From Peribacillus sp044761985 (GTDB lineage Bacteria; Bacillota; Bacilli; Bacillales; DSM-1321), in NCBI RefSeq assembly GCF_044761985.1, contig NZ_JBIWDK010000001.1:558001-622000 (forward strand): DNA of 64,000 nucleotides, given 5' to 3'. Positions 27,090 through 35,795 of this stretch are shown one piece after another. Position numbers and translations under genes: made by a program. Positions within the stretch are counted from its first letter, which is position 1, and each line of letters starts with the position of its first letter. Below the pieces are notes generated by a model. It was given only the letters and a program-made list of their open reading frames with translations, was not told the origin of the DNA and made no database searches.

Positions 27090-28238
27090 ATGATTAAATT
27101 TGTTGTCTTAGCACGACGTCCGAGTGATTGGGAAAAGGAACGTTTCTTGGAATGGTGGCGTGGTCCTCATGCAGATATGGCTAAGAAATTACCAGGGGTG
27201 TTAGCTTACACTCATGGAAAGGTAGAAAAAGATTTCGATCAACGTAATGGGGAACCGGAATGGGACGGACTTGCGCAACTTTATTTTAAGGATCGGGAAG
27301 CCTTAAATCGAATGTTGATATCACCTGAGTGGGTAGCTGCAGTTGAGGATACAGCATCAATGGGAGGGAAGCGAATTGCATTGATTATGGATGAGGTGGA
27401 TTTATTGGCTGAAGAAATTGGTACAGCTACACAACCACCTAGAGCAGCTTCCCGTAGCTCTCGATTTGTTCTCGATACGTTTGATTTACGCGGGAAAACA
27501 GCGTTGATAATGGGGGGGCACGGGGTATTAGCTAGTACTATGGCTAAAACACTTGCAGAATTAGGCTGTAATGTTGCCTTAGCTGCTCGTAAGGAATCTC
27601 TATGCGTTAGTTTGGCAGAGGAAATAACCAAAACTTACAATGTAGAGGCGATTGGTCTCCGTTGTGACATTACCAATCAACAAGAAGTAGAAAACACAGT
27701 AACGGAAACTATAAACCGCTTTGGCACCATAGATATTCTAATTAATAGTGCAGGGACGTTTTGGTCGGGTCCGCCAGAAGAGATTCCTCTAAATGGCTGG
27801 ACTAAAGTGATTGATGTAAACCTAACCGGAACTTTCCTATGCTGTCAATCAGCTGCAAAACATATGATTAAAAATGGCGGAGGAACCATCATTAATATTA
27901 CTTCTTCGGGAGGGCTAATGTCCTTCCCGCCGGAAGCCGGTGAGGTTGTTCCTTATACAACGTCAAAAGCTGCTGTGATAAAGCTAACCCAGGACTTGGC
28001 TGTAAGCTGGGCGCATTATGGAATTAGAGTTAACAGCCTTGCACCAGGATCCATCGACTCAGGTTTCACGGAAGAAATTGATGAACAACGACAATCCTGG
28101 TTACGTAACCGTATACCTATGGGTCGTTTTGGAAGATCAGAAGAAATTTCAGGAGCTATTGCCTTCCTTGCATCAGAGGCTTCCAGCTTTATGACAGGTC
28201 AAACACTTGTTGTTGATGGTGGACAGACGATTGGATAG
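27090..28238 (+). CDS. EthD domain-SDR fusion protein
   Basis: 382 residues with two domains. Residues 1 to about 105 look like an EthD-type dimeric alpha/beta barrel (WWRGPHADMAKKLPGVLAY), a fold of about 100 residues often found in catabolic clusters. Residues about 132-382 are an SDR with an unusual glycine motif MGGHGVLAS, then NSAGTFWSG, NITSSGG, catalytic YTTSK and FMTGQTLVVDGG. Start ATG 27090 follows TAGGAGG by seven bases; the in-frame GTG at 27057 overlaps the upstream gene and has no site. The fusion suggests both domains handle the same intermediate. A stand-alone EthD-like gene lies at 30962. Confidence 0.82.
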   Translation: MIKFVVLARRPSDWEKERFLEWWRGPHADMAKKLPGVLAYTHGKVEKDFDQRNGEPEWDGLAQLYFKDREALNRMLISPEWVAAVEDTASMGGKRIALIMDEVDLLAEEIGTATQPPRAASRSSRFVLDTFDLRGKTALIMGGHGVLASTMAKTLAELGCNVALAARKESLCVSLAEEITKTYNVEAIGLRCDITNQQEVENTVTETINRFGTIDILINSAGTFWSGPPEEIPLNGWTKVIDVNLTGTFLCCQSAAKHMIKNGGGTIINITSSGGLMSFPPEAGEVVPYTTSKAAVIKLTQDLAVSWAHYGIRVNSLAPGSIDSGFTEEIDEQRQSWLRNRIPMGRFGRSEEISGAIAFLASEASSFMTGQTLVVDGGQTIG

Positions 28239-28249
28239 GAGGGGTCCTT

Positions 28250-29767
28250 TTGATTAATGAAATCGGTGATATAACATGGGGGACAGAAAGCCTCTGGAAA
28301 CAGTTCGCCAGGTGGTTTGAAATGGACCCAGAATCAGTAGCGGTATTTGATGGGGAAAGTCCGATAAAGCGAATTGACATTTACCGTAATGTAATAGTTT
28401 TAGCGGATCAGCTGTTACAAGCGGGCATTGGGGCTGGTCACAGAGTTCTTTTTGATTCGCATACATCAGTTGATACAGTTGTTATTGGACTTACACTTTC
28501 CAAATTAGGAGCAATCATCTGTCCGGTTAATTACAAGCTTGCTAACAAAGAACGCCAATTAATTCTCGAACGACTACGTCCAACTGCTTATCTTAGCCAA
28601 AGGAAAGAAAAAGCTGCTGTCGAGTTAGTTGGGTTGAAACATATGTACCTGTATGTACAGCCATCTCCGATTGTAGAGTCAACGTCCGAAGAGGAAACGG
28701 TTTTAATCGGCTTTACTTCAGGAACTACGGGTGTTCCCAAAGCAGTGCCACATACTGCTAGTTCACTTAATTATGCAAGTAAGTTTTGTTCAAGCATTGT
28801 TGGTTTAAGGCAGGGTGAGCCAATCATGGCTATTTCGCCTCTCACCTCTGCTGCCGGATGGACATTTAACGTTCACATCGCGCTGTCTATGGGACATCCT
28901 TTAATTCTTATGGGAGAATGGAATCCACTTAAGGCACTTGAACTAATGGATTTGCATAAAAGTGCTTGGGGGATGTGTGTACCAACCCATCTTCTTCTAA
29001 TGATGGAGGCAGTCCACTCAGGACAATGGACCCGTCATCTTCCTTCGATGAGAGCCTTATCAGTAGGTGGTAGTCCTAATTCCGTAGATATCGTCATCAA
29101 TGCAAACAAGTTACTAGGTATTCAAGTACTCCGCATGTATGGAATGTCTGAATGCTTAGGACATGCATCGGTCCGTTTAACTGATCTCGAAGAACGTAAA
29201 CTCATTTTTGATGGCGTGCCGTTCCCAGGAACTCATTTGGAAGCATATGACAGTAAAGGAAAAAGTCTTCCGCGAGGGGAAATTGGAGAGGCAGGAGTCC
29301 GAGGTCCGTCTCTCTTTAAGGGCTACTTGCCAGGACTAGGGGCAGAACAAAATAAGCGAACGTCAGACGATGCTTTTTTAACGGGGGATTTAATCATTCG
29401 TGATGAGGAAGGATTCATTAGGGTTGTTGGAAGAATTAAGGACCAAATTATTCGTGGGGGATTCAAAATTGATGCAGCAGAAGTAGAGACCGCCTTGATG
29501 ACACATCCGGCAATTGTTGAAGCAGCTGTTGTTAGTCGTCCAGATAAACTGCTAGGTGAACGAATCTGTGCTGTTGTATCGGTCCGAGCTAATCATGAGT
29601 TAATCTTAGATGACATATGTTCCTGTTTAAAAGAAATTGGGATTTCTAAAGCTAAGTGGCCAGAGTTTTTATTTATTGTACCATCTCTCCCAAAAACCGA
29701 TTTTGGTAAAGTGGATAAAAACCGGGTGAGGGAGATTGTCTTAAAAGAAGATCAAACTCATGCTTAA
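28250..29767 (+). CDS. AMP-dependent acyl-CoA synthetase/ligase
   Basis: 505-residue ANL-superfamily enzyme that activates a carboxylic acid to acyl-CoA via acyl-AMP. The P-loop is TSGTTGVPKAVPHT (near 155), followed by MYGMSECLG, TGDLIIRDEEGFIRVVGR and the hinge; the C-terminal lysine is in LPKTDFGKVDKN. It starts at TTG 28250, 11 bases past the preceding stop, with GGAGGGG overlapping that stop. As the only ligase in the island it should make the CoA thioester on which the dehydrogenases, hydratases and thiolases act. Substrate chain or ring type is not predictable. Confidence 0.88.
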   Translation: MINEIGDITWGTESLWKQFARWFEMDPESVAVFDGESPIKRIDIYRNVIVLADQLLQAGIGAGHRVLFDSHTSVDTVVIGLTLSKLGAIICPVNYKLANKERQLILERLRPTAYLSQRKEKAAVELVGLKHMYLYVQPSPIVESTSEEETVLIGFTSGTTGVPKAVPHTASSLNYASKFCSSIVGLRQGEPIMAISPLTSAAGWTFNVHIALSMGHPLILMGEWNPLKALELMDLHKSAWGMCVPTHLLLMMEAVHSGQWTRHLPSMRALSVGGSPNSVDIVINANKLLGIQVLRMYGMSECLGHASVRLTDLEERKLIFDGVPFPGTHLEAYDSKGKSLPRGEIGEAGVRGPSLFKGYLPGLGAEQNKRTSDDAFLTGDLIIRDEEGFIRVVGRIKDQIIRGGFKIDAAEVETALMTHPAIVEAAVVSRPDKLLGERICAVVSVRANHELILDDICSCLKEIGISKAKWPEFLFIVPSLPKTDFGKVDKNRVREIVLKEDQTHA

Positions 29768-30145
29768 ATCTATCGAAAAATAATTAGACTTGCTCATAAG
29801 ATTCTTTTACCTATCTGTAACTGGTATTTCCTGAAAAAGTAGGATGTGTTAATCGGTAGATGCAATACGTAAACAGATGGGTAGTGTGGATATTGCTTTT
29901 AATGTTCAAAAGTAGAAGTGAATTTCTGACCAATTTTAATAAACAATTAAAATAATGGTCTTTTGGACAAGTTAGTTCCATTTTCGATAAAGTGTTAGCA
30001 GCTGCTGCACAGGTTACGATCTATTAGTGTTGCCATCGAAAACTTCCTTTATCTTAATCTAGTATAGCTATCGAATGCTAGAGGAACATAACATGAAGTT
30101 TTTGTACCTGTTTTAATAACCTGATTTGGAAGGAAGGAAATTGTT
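29768..30145. other. 378-base gene-free region in the island
   Basis: No gene with a start site is visible. A 23-codon open stretch (roughly 29961-30028, ending in TAG, rich in Ala/Val) reads like coding sequence but has no start and may be a remnant. The last 30 bases carry GGAAGGAAGG, the ribosome site of the next gene. The region probably contains the promoter for the genes from 30146. Confidence 0.4.
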
Positions 30146-30937
30146 TTGGTTTCGAATATAAAATATGACTTAAAAGGACCAGAAGGTGCATCAGAAATTC
30201 TGCTTTTACATGAACTAGGCGGGAGCCGTTCTTCTTGGCAGTGGATTGATCCATATCTTGAAAATAACTTCAGGAGAATAATCGTTGACCTGCCAGGTGC
30301 TGGCGAAAGCCCCCTTGTCAATTCAGTCATGAGCCTAGATGATGTGGCTCGAAGTCTAATTGATTTATTAGATGACTTAAAGATAGAGACCATCAATTTA
30401 GCTGGGGTAGCGTATGGAGCGGTTGTTGCTGCCTATCTTGCTGCAAATTTTCCAGAGCGCATCACTTCAGTCATGCTGATCGCGATTGGACCGCACATTA
30501 GTCAGGGGGTTTCTGAGTATGTGTTTAATCGTGCAAATCAGGTAGAAAAGGAAGGGATGGAGGCAGTAGTAAACTATAGCCTGGAAAGTTCCTTTCCGTC
30601 CTCTTTCAGAGAACGCTTTCCCGAAATTGTTGCGGATTACAGAAAAATATTTACAAGTAATAATCCTTATCATTATGCCGTTTGCTCTCGTGCAATTGCT
30701 GGAGCAGGTACAGTTTTGACCCAACGGATAAAGAGCATTCGCTCACGTACTATCTTAATTGGGGGTATGCTCGATCCATCCTTCACACCTGAGGTTGTTG
30801 GTGAGGTTGGTCAACTCTTAAACCCACCTGTCAAACCTACTATTATGGAAGAAGCTGGACACTTCCCGCAAATTCAAGCTTCTGAAAAACTCGCAAATTA
30901 TATGATAAAATTTTTTAACTCAAGAATATATATCTGA
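30146..30937 (+). CDS. Alpha/beta-hydrolase fold protein lacking the usual Ser nucleophile
   Basis: 263 residues. Typical fold landmarks are LLLHELGGSRSSW (oxyanion region), VDLPGAGESP, the nucleophile elbow, ILIGGMLDPSFTP (Asp) and EEAGHFPQIQ (His). The elbow reads LAGVAYGAV where most relatives have GHSMGG: the nucleophile position is Ala (about residue 89, codon GCG). Asp and His are kept. Either it catalyses a reaction not needing Ser, or it has a binding role. Start TTG 30146. Followed at 24 bases by the EthD-like gene. Confidence 0.78.
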   Translation: MVSNIKYDLKGPEGASEILLLHELGGSRSSWQWIDPYLENNFRRIIVDLPGAGESPLVNSVMSLDDVARSLIDLLDDLKIETINLAGVAYGAVVAAYLAANFPERITSVMLIAIGPHISQGVSEYVFNRANQVEKEGMEAVVNYSLESSFPSSFRERFPEIVADYRKIFTSNNPYHYAVCSRAIAGAGTVLTQRIKSIRSRTILIGGMLDPSFTPEVVGEVGQLLNPPVKPTIMEEAGHFPQIQASEKLANYMIKFFNSRIYI

Positions 30938-30961
30938 TTTTTTGAAAGAGTGGTGATACGA

Positions 30962-31675
30962 ATGTTTGATAAAGGACAGGCAATGTTATTGTGGGCACTA
31001 GAGTGTCAGCCGGAAATAACTGCAGAGTGGAACGAATGGTACAATCTAGAACATCTGTCTTCACTAGTGCAAGTGCCAGGATTTATAAGCGGCAATCGAT
31101 ATGAACAGGTAGAATCCTCTTCACTGTCACCTTTAAATCCTAGATTTCCAGCCCCACGATATTTGAGTTTCTATGAGCTTTATGATGAAAAAGTGTTAGA
31201 GTCCGAGGCTTATCATATTAACCGAACATCTACAGGTCCAGGAATGCGGCCTGAATGGACAAAAAGAATGCTTACTTACATTACTAGTATAATGGGGGGA
31301 ACCTATAAACCTCTTACTGATACTTGGTTGAATGATACGGACCGTACAGCTCAAAATGTGTGGGCACTATTCTTTGATCCGGAAGAATATGGAGAGGAGA
31401 AATTGGATCATTGGTACAATGACCAATTGTTTCCCATATTAAAGGAAAACGAATCTATAAAGGCTTGCCGTCTAATTGGAACCAATCAGTCCTCTCCTAA
31501 AGTACAAGGAGGTGTACAACAACTGAAAGGTCCTAGGAGGATTTTGCTGTGCTCCGTTCAAGACCAATTTAATCCGGAAGTACAGCAAGCATCACTAGTG
31601 GAAGCGTGGAGAGGTGGAAGAGATTTTATCAGTGCAGCCCAAGCAGTATTATATAAGAGGATGTCAATAAAGTAG
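30962..31675 (+). CDS. EthD-like tandem dimeric alpha/beta-barrel protein
   Basis: 237 residues that appear to be two repeats of a ferredoxin-like barrel: WNEWYNLEHLSSLVQVPGF in the first half and LDHWYNDQLFPILKENE in the second. This W..WY...H/L pattern resembles EthD/DUF4286-like proteins. An in-frame GTG at 30950 exists, but ATG 30962 has GAGTGG seven bases upstream. Function is unknown; it is paired with the alpha/beta-hydrolase fold gene. The N-terminal half is the part most like the EthD domain fused to the SDR at 27090. Confidence 0.65.
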   Translation: MFDKGQAMLLWALECQPEITAEWNEWYNLEHLSSLVQVPGFISGNRYEQVESSSLSPLNPRFPAPRYLSFYELYDEKVLESEAYHINRTSTGPGMRPEWTKRMLTYITSIMGGTYKPLTDTWLNDTDRTAQNVWALFFDPEEYGEEKLDHWYNDQLFPILKENESIKACRLIGTNQSSPKVQGGVQQLKGPRRILLCSVQDQFNPEVQQASLVEAWRGGRDFISAAQAVLYKRMSIK

Positions 31676-31745
31676 TAAATGAGAATTGACATTAATAGTT
31701 CGATGAATTTCTAAAGTCTAGTAACGAATAACATTGAGATCGTAT

Positions 31746-31847
31746 AAAAGGTGAATCTTTAATGATTCACCCCATATCCATATTCTATTTATTTGCAAAG
31801 TAGAATACCTATTCACTTTTCAAAACATGAAAGTTGATTCACCTTTT
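31746..31847 (+). repeat. Alternative inverted repeats upstream of the DUF35 gene
   Basis: AAAAGGTGAATC (31746-31757) can pair with the nearby GATTCACC (31764-31771, loop of six) or with the distal GATTCACCTTTT (31836-31847, perfect over 12 bp). The two pairings exclude each other. This is an attenuator- or operator-like arrangement in a 250-base gap between genes. Confidence 0.45.
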
Positions 31848-31927
31848 AATATTTAAAATGAAAACCTGATGCAAATAATTAAGGGAAAAACGTAATTATA
31901 ATACCGTTTTTCGTGGGAGGGTTAACA

Positions 31928-32338
31928 TTGGAAAAAGCGAAAGAGAAACTTCCAGTACAGCCCGGGCTCTTTAATTCTATAAAAGAACCATATGGTCTGG
32001 TTGTTTCAAAATGCTCTGAATGTGGAGAAATGGCCTTTCCAAAACAGATTTACTGCCCAGAATGCTGTACAGAAACAATGGAAGAATTTATTTTACATTC
32101 TCGGGGGAAATTGAAAAGTTTTACTGGGATTTATTCCCCTACACCAGGATACAAAGGGGAAGTTCCATATACAATTGGTGTCGTTGAATTTCAAGAAGGA
32201 ATCAGAATAATGGGCCTAACTACAGAAAAGACAATTGACCACTTAGAAGCAGGGATGGAAGTTGAAATCATTTTTGATTTGGCATTTGTGGAAGAAGGCC
32301 AAGAATTTATAACGTTTAAGTATAAACCAGTTCCATAG
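31928..32338 (+). CDS. DUF35-type Zn-ribbon/OB-fold protein
   Basis: 136 residues. An N-terminal zinc ribbon (CSECG ... CPECC, about residues 22-45) precedes an OB-fold (about 60-130; YTIGVVEFQEGIRIMG). DUF35 proteins partner thiolase-like enzymes and channel or hold acyl-CoA, as in archaeal HMG-CoA synthesis and steroid side-chain aldolases. Start TTG 31928, with GGGAGGG about six bases upstream; GTG 31913 would leave no site. The thiolase gene follows after 16 bases, fitting a complex. Confidence 0.85.
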   Translation: MEKAKEKLPVQPGLFNSIKEPYGLVVSKCSECGEMAFPKQIYCPECCTETMEEFILHSRGKLKSFTGIYSPTPGYKGEVPYTIGVVEFQEGIRIMGLTTEKTIDHLEAGMEVEIIFDLAFVEEGQEFITFKYKPVP

Positions 32339-32354
32339 GGAAGGAGGGTTTCTA

Positions 32355-33494
32355 TTGGATGAGGTTGTGATTGCTGGAGTAGGAATGCATGAGTTTGGCC
32401 GATTTAATGATAAGAGTTACAGGGATTTAGGTTCAATAGCTGCAAAACGTGCTTTAGCAGATGCTAATATGACCATGAAAGATATCCAAGCGGCTTTCTC
32501 TGCAAATGTGTATGAGATTTCCGCATCAGGCCATAACGTACTAGAAAGATTAGGTCTTCCAGGTATCCCTATTGTGAATGTAGAAAATGCATGTGCGAGC
32601 GGTGCTTCTGCTTTACGTCTTGCGTGCCAAGCAGTCGAATCAGGGGTTTACGATATAGTCCTGGCAGTTGGGTTTGAAAAAAGCCCAAGGGGATTTTTAC
32701 ATGGTGCTGGATATGATTATTGGCAGGAAGCTACGGGGTTGGGAGCAAATCCCATTTATTTCGCGACAAGTATTCATGAACACATGGTGGAATATGGAAC
32801 GAAAAAAGAACAATTAGCTTATATTACTTCTAAAAGTCATAAGTATGCAGTTCATAACCCCTATGCGATGTTTAGAAAAGAACTGTCGATTGAAGAGATA
32901 CTTAATGCACGAATGGTCTCAGATCCCTTAACACTTTACATGTTGTGTGCTCCAAATGATGGTGCAGCAGCTGCTATCATTTGTAAGAAGAAAACGGCCC
33001 AAAAGTTTACAAAGAACTATGTCACTATTGCTGCTTCCGTTTTGGAAACGAGACGAAGAGGGGATATGTTCGTACCGGCTGTTTCCGCACCTGTCCACAC
33101 GTCTTATCCAACACTTGCTGAACGAGCAGCTCACGCAGCTTATGAGATGGCAGGAATTAGTCCTGAAGAAATTGATGTAGCTGAAATACAAGATGTGGAT
33201 GCAGGTTCTGAGATTATCTATTCCGAAAGATTAGGTTTTTGTCCGATAGGAGAGGGAGGGCCGAGAGCTCAGGTTGGCGAGACTTCCATCGGAGGCAGGA
33301 TTCCTATAAATGTTAGTGGTGGAATTCTTTCCAGGGGTGAACCTGTTGGGGCATCTTCTCTTGGACAAATTGCTGAGGTTACTTGGCAACTAAGAGGAGA
33401 AGCGGGTGCTAATCAAGTAGAAGGAGCGAAGGTTGCATTATGTCATAGCGAAGGGGCAGGAGGGAACTCCTGTGTCACCATCTTAAAAAGATAG
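32355..33494 (+). CDS. Thiolase-like / lipid-transfer-type protein, DUF35 partner
   Basis: 379-residue thiolase-fold protein of the SCP2/lipid-transfer group. The nucleophile Cys is kept in VENACASGASALRLA (about residue 80), and the C-terminal active-site Cys in GAGGNSCVTIL. Instead of the usual GHPxGATG the segment reads VSGGILSRGEPVGASS, so the usual catalytic His is Glu. This suggests activity different from acetyl-CoA thiolysis, perhaps retro-aldol cleavage or C-C bond formation. Start TTG 32355 with AAGGAGGG. Acts with the DUF35 protein. Confidence 0.83.
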   Translation: MDEVVIAGVGMHEFGRFNDKSYRDLGSIAAKRALADANMTMKDIQAAFSANVYEISASGHNVLERLGLPGIPIVNVENACASGASALRLACQAVESGVYDIVLAVGFEKSPRGFLHGAGYDYWQEATGLGANPIYFATSIHEHMVEYGTKKEQLAYITSKSHKYAVHNPYAMFRKELSIEEILNARMVSDPLTLYMLCAPNDGAAAAIICKKKTAQKFTKNYVTIAASVLETRRRGDMFVPAVSAPVHTSYPTLAERAAHAAYEMAGISPEEIDVAEIQDVDAGSEIIYSERLGFCPIGEGGPRAQVGETSIGGRIPINVSGGILSRGEPVGASSLGQIAEVTWQLRGEAGANQVEGAKVALCHSEGAGGNSCVTILKR

Positions 33495-33508
33495 GGGGAA
33501 AAGTAAAA

Positions 33509-34702
33509 ATGATTGATTCTAAAACAGCATCTAAAAATAGTCGAGCGGGAGGAAGAATAAGTAAGAGCTATCTGAGTGAAAATCATGAAATATTCAGACG
33601 TGCTTTAAAGAAGTTTTTAGAAAAAGAAGCAGTACCATACTTTGAACAGTGGGAGAAAGAAAAAAAGGTCTCGCTTTCCTTCTGGAAAAAGATGGGGGAA
33701 CAAGGTTTTCTTTGTCCATGGGCGGATGAAAAGTATGGCGGGGCTAATGCAGACTTTGGATATTCGGTAATTATCAATGAAGAGTTGGAAAGAGTCGGTG
33801 GCGGGTTAGTGGGAATCAATAATCATAATGACATTGTAGTCCCGTATATAAATACATTTGGAACTGAAGAACAAAAGCAACGTTGGATTCCTAGATGTAT
33901 TACAGGCGATATCATTACTGGAATTGCAATGACTGAACCAGGCGGAGGTTCTGATGTTGCAAGTTTAAAGACTACAGCGGTTAGAGAAGGTGATTACTAT
34001 ATTTTAAATGGTGAAAAAACGTTTATTACAAGCGGCATTGTAGGAAATTTATTTGTGGTTGCCTGTAAAACGGATCATATGGCTACACCTGCACATAAAG
34101 GAGTAAGTCTTATTGTAGTGGAGAGCAATACGCCTGGCTTTTCTAAAGGACGCCAGTTAGAAAAGGTTGGCCAACACTCTTCGGATACATCTGAACTCAT
34201 CTTTGATGACGCTCGTGTACCAGCTGAAAATCTATTAGGAGAAGAAGGTAAAGGATTTTATTACTTAATGGAAAAACTTCAACAAGAGAGGTTATTAGTT
34301 GCTGTTGGGAGTGTGGCTACAGCAGAAAAAATGCTTGAAGTCACGATTGATTATGTTAAACAGAGGGAGGCTTTTGGAAAAGCAATTAGTAAACTGCAAA
34401 ATACACAGTTTAAAATAGCCGAAATGGCAACCGAGATTGTTATTGCAAGAACCTTTGTAGATGATTTAATCGTTAATCATATGGAGAAAAAAGATGTCAT
34501 TACCCAAGTTTCAATGGCAAAGTGGTGGATTACCGAGATGACAAAAAGAGTTGCTACTACCTGTATGCAATTACATGGTGGTTATGGATTTATGGAAGAA
34601 TATGAAATTGCTAGACGGTTTAGAGATGTTCAAGCAACTACCATTTATGCCGGTACAAATGAAATTATGAAAACCATCATTGCAAAGCGAATGGGCCTCT
34701 AA
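33509..34702 (+). CDS. Acyl-CoA dehydrogenase, LCAD/IVD-like
   Basis: 397 residues. AMTEPGGGSDVA, TFITSG and VKQREAFGK are standard acyl-CoA dehydrogenase motifs. The C-terminal position of the MCAD Glu is Ala (IYAGTNEIM), while a Glu is present in LQQERLL, the place of the catalytic base in long-chain and isovaleryl-CoA dehydrogenases, which accept branched substrates. It is therefore expected to be a true FAD-dependent alpha,beta-dehydrogenase. It follows the thiolase by 14 bases. Confidence 0.88.
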   Translation: MIDSKTASKNSRAGGRISKSYLSENHEIFRRALKKFLEKEAVPYFEQWEKEKKVSLSFWKKMGEQGFLCPWADEKYGGANADFGYSVIINEELERVGGGLVGINNHNDIVVPYINTFGTEEQKQRWIPRCITGDIITGIAMTEPGGGSDVASLKTTAVREGDYYILNGEKTFITSGIVGNLFVVACKTDHMATPAHKGVSLIVVESNTPGFSKGRQLEKVGQHSSDTSELIFDDARVPAENLLGEEGKGFYYLMEKLQQERLLVAVGSVATAEKMLEVTIDYVKQREAFGKAISKLQNTQFKIAEMATEIVIARTFVDDLIVNHMEKKDVITQVSMAKWWITEMTKRVATTCMQLHGGYGFMEEYEIARRFRDVQATTIYAGTNEIMKTIIAKRMGL

Positions 34703-34780
34703 GGGCTAATATCACTGATAACGACCAAATTTATATTAGTATAAAAAATTCAGATGAGCGTTATTTGTTGTTGATTTCAT

Positions 34781-34820
34781 TGACGGTTGCTTGACCAATA
34801 GCGACCGTCAGGGTCCTTTT
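34781..34820 (+). terminator. Possible terminator after the LCAD-like gene
   Basis: TGACGGT (34781-34787) pairs with ACCGTCA (34804-34810), extended by GC pairs across a mismatch, followed by GGGTCCTTTTCT. It would end the 31.9-34.7 kb operon. Confidence 0.5.
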
Positions 34821-34901
34821 CTATCAAACTACAAAATTCCTTTACTTCTAAATATATATCCCTATCATGATTAAAACAACTTTCCGGGAGGGAGCACTAC
34901 A

Positions 34902-35690
34902 ATGGAAAATGAGGCGGTCATAATGCAAGTAAATAATGGGATAGCCACAATAACTCTGAATGAACCTAATTCTCTAAATGCCCTTTCAGGTGCAATCATT
35001 GAGAAGTTGAACCATTTCTTCAATTCTATAAAAAATGATTCTTCTATTCGTGCTGTTATTTTAACAGGAAATGGGAGGTCCTTTTGTGCTGGTGGCGATA
35101 TAAAAGGGTTTTCAAAAGTGACTTCTGCAGCCAGCGGGAGAAAATATATGCAAAAGCATAGTTCCTTTCTAAAGGAATTGGTTAATATGGAAAAACCCGT
35201 AATAGCGGCGGTTAATGGATTTGCTATCGGAGCGGGCTTCAGTATTGCAATCGCATGTGATATTGTGATTGCCTCGTCTAAGGCCAAATTTGGATTGAAT
35301 TTTAATAAAGTTGGCCTAGTTCCTGATCTAGGGGCACTCTATCATTTACCAAGAATTGTTGGGATGGCAAGAGCAAAGGAGCTTGCGTTCTCAGATAGAA
35401 TTCTTTCCGCAAGCGAAGCGAAAGATTATGGCATATGCCTAGAAGTTGTTGAGGAAGATAATCTGTTGAATTTTTGCACCGACTTAGCGAATTCATTTGT
35501 CGCTAATCCGCCTATTGCCATTGGGTTAACCAAAACAATGTTAAATCACAGTATGGAATCTTCATTGGAGGATATTCTCAATGAAGAAGCTATGGTCCAA
35601 GGGATTGTATTTAATACACAGGATCATCAAGAAGGGGTTCGTGCTTTCATTGACAAAACAAAACCTAATTTTACGGGTTCTTACCAATAA
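34902..35690 (+). CDS. Enoyl-CoA hydratase/isomerase family protein
   Basis: 262-residue complete crotonase. Oxyanion-hole segments are GRSFCAGGDIKGF and NGFAIGAGFSIAIACD. The catalytic region reads FNKVGLVPDLGALYHLPR: one of the two hydratase Glu positions is Asn and the other Asp, a pattern closer to PaaG- or isomerase-type members than to classical hydratase. The ribosome site is GGGAGGGAG. It likely shifts or hydrates a double bond of an acyl-CoA in the island pathway. Confidence 0.82.
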   Translation: MENEAVIMQVNNGIATITLNEPNSLNALSGAIIEKLNHFFNSIKNDSSIRAVILTGNGRSFCAGGDIKGFSKVTSAASGRKYMQKHSSFLKELVNMEKPVIAAVNGFAIGAGFSIAIACDIVIASSKAKFGLNFNKVGLVPDLGALYHLPRIVGMARAKELAFSDRILSASEAKDYGICLEVVEEDNLLNFCTDLANSFVANPPIAIGLTKTMLNHSMESSLEDILNEEAMVQGIVFNTQDHQEGVRAFIDKTKPNFTGSYQ

Positions 35691-35795
35691 GGTGTAATAT
35701 TTTTTTCTTTTGTTACTTAGATTACTGATCTAGCCTCGTTGTTTGTAAAGGAGGGAAATTCACTTCTAGTTAATAATAAAAAAGGATGTGAATCA

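Noticed and set aside
29961..30028. Short coding-like stretch between the ligase and alpha/beta-hydrolase genes
   Set aside because: Only 23 codons, no start and no recognisable motif; too short to call a pseudogene.
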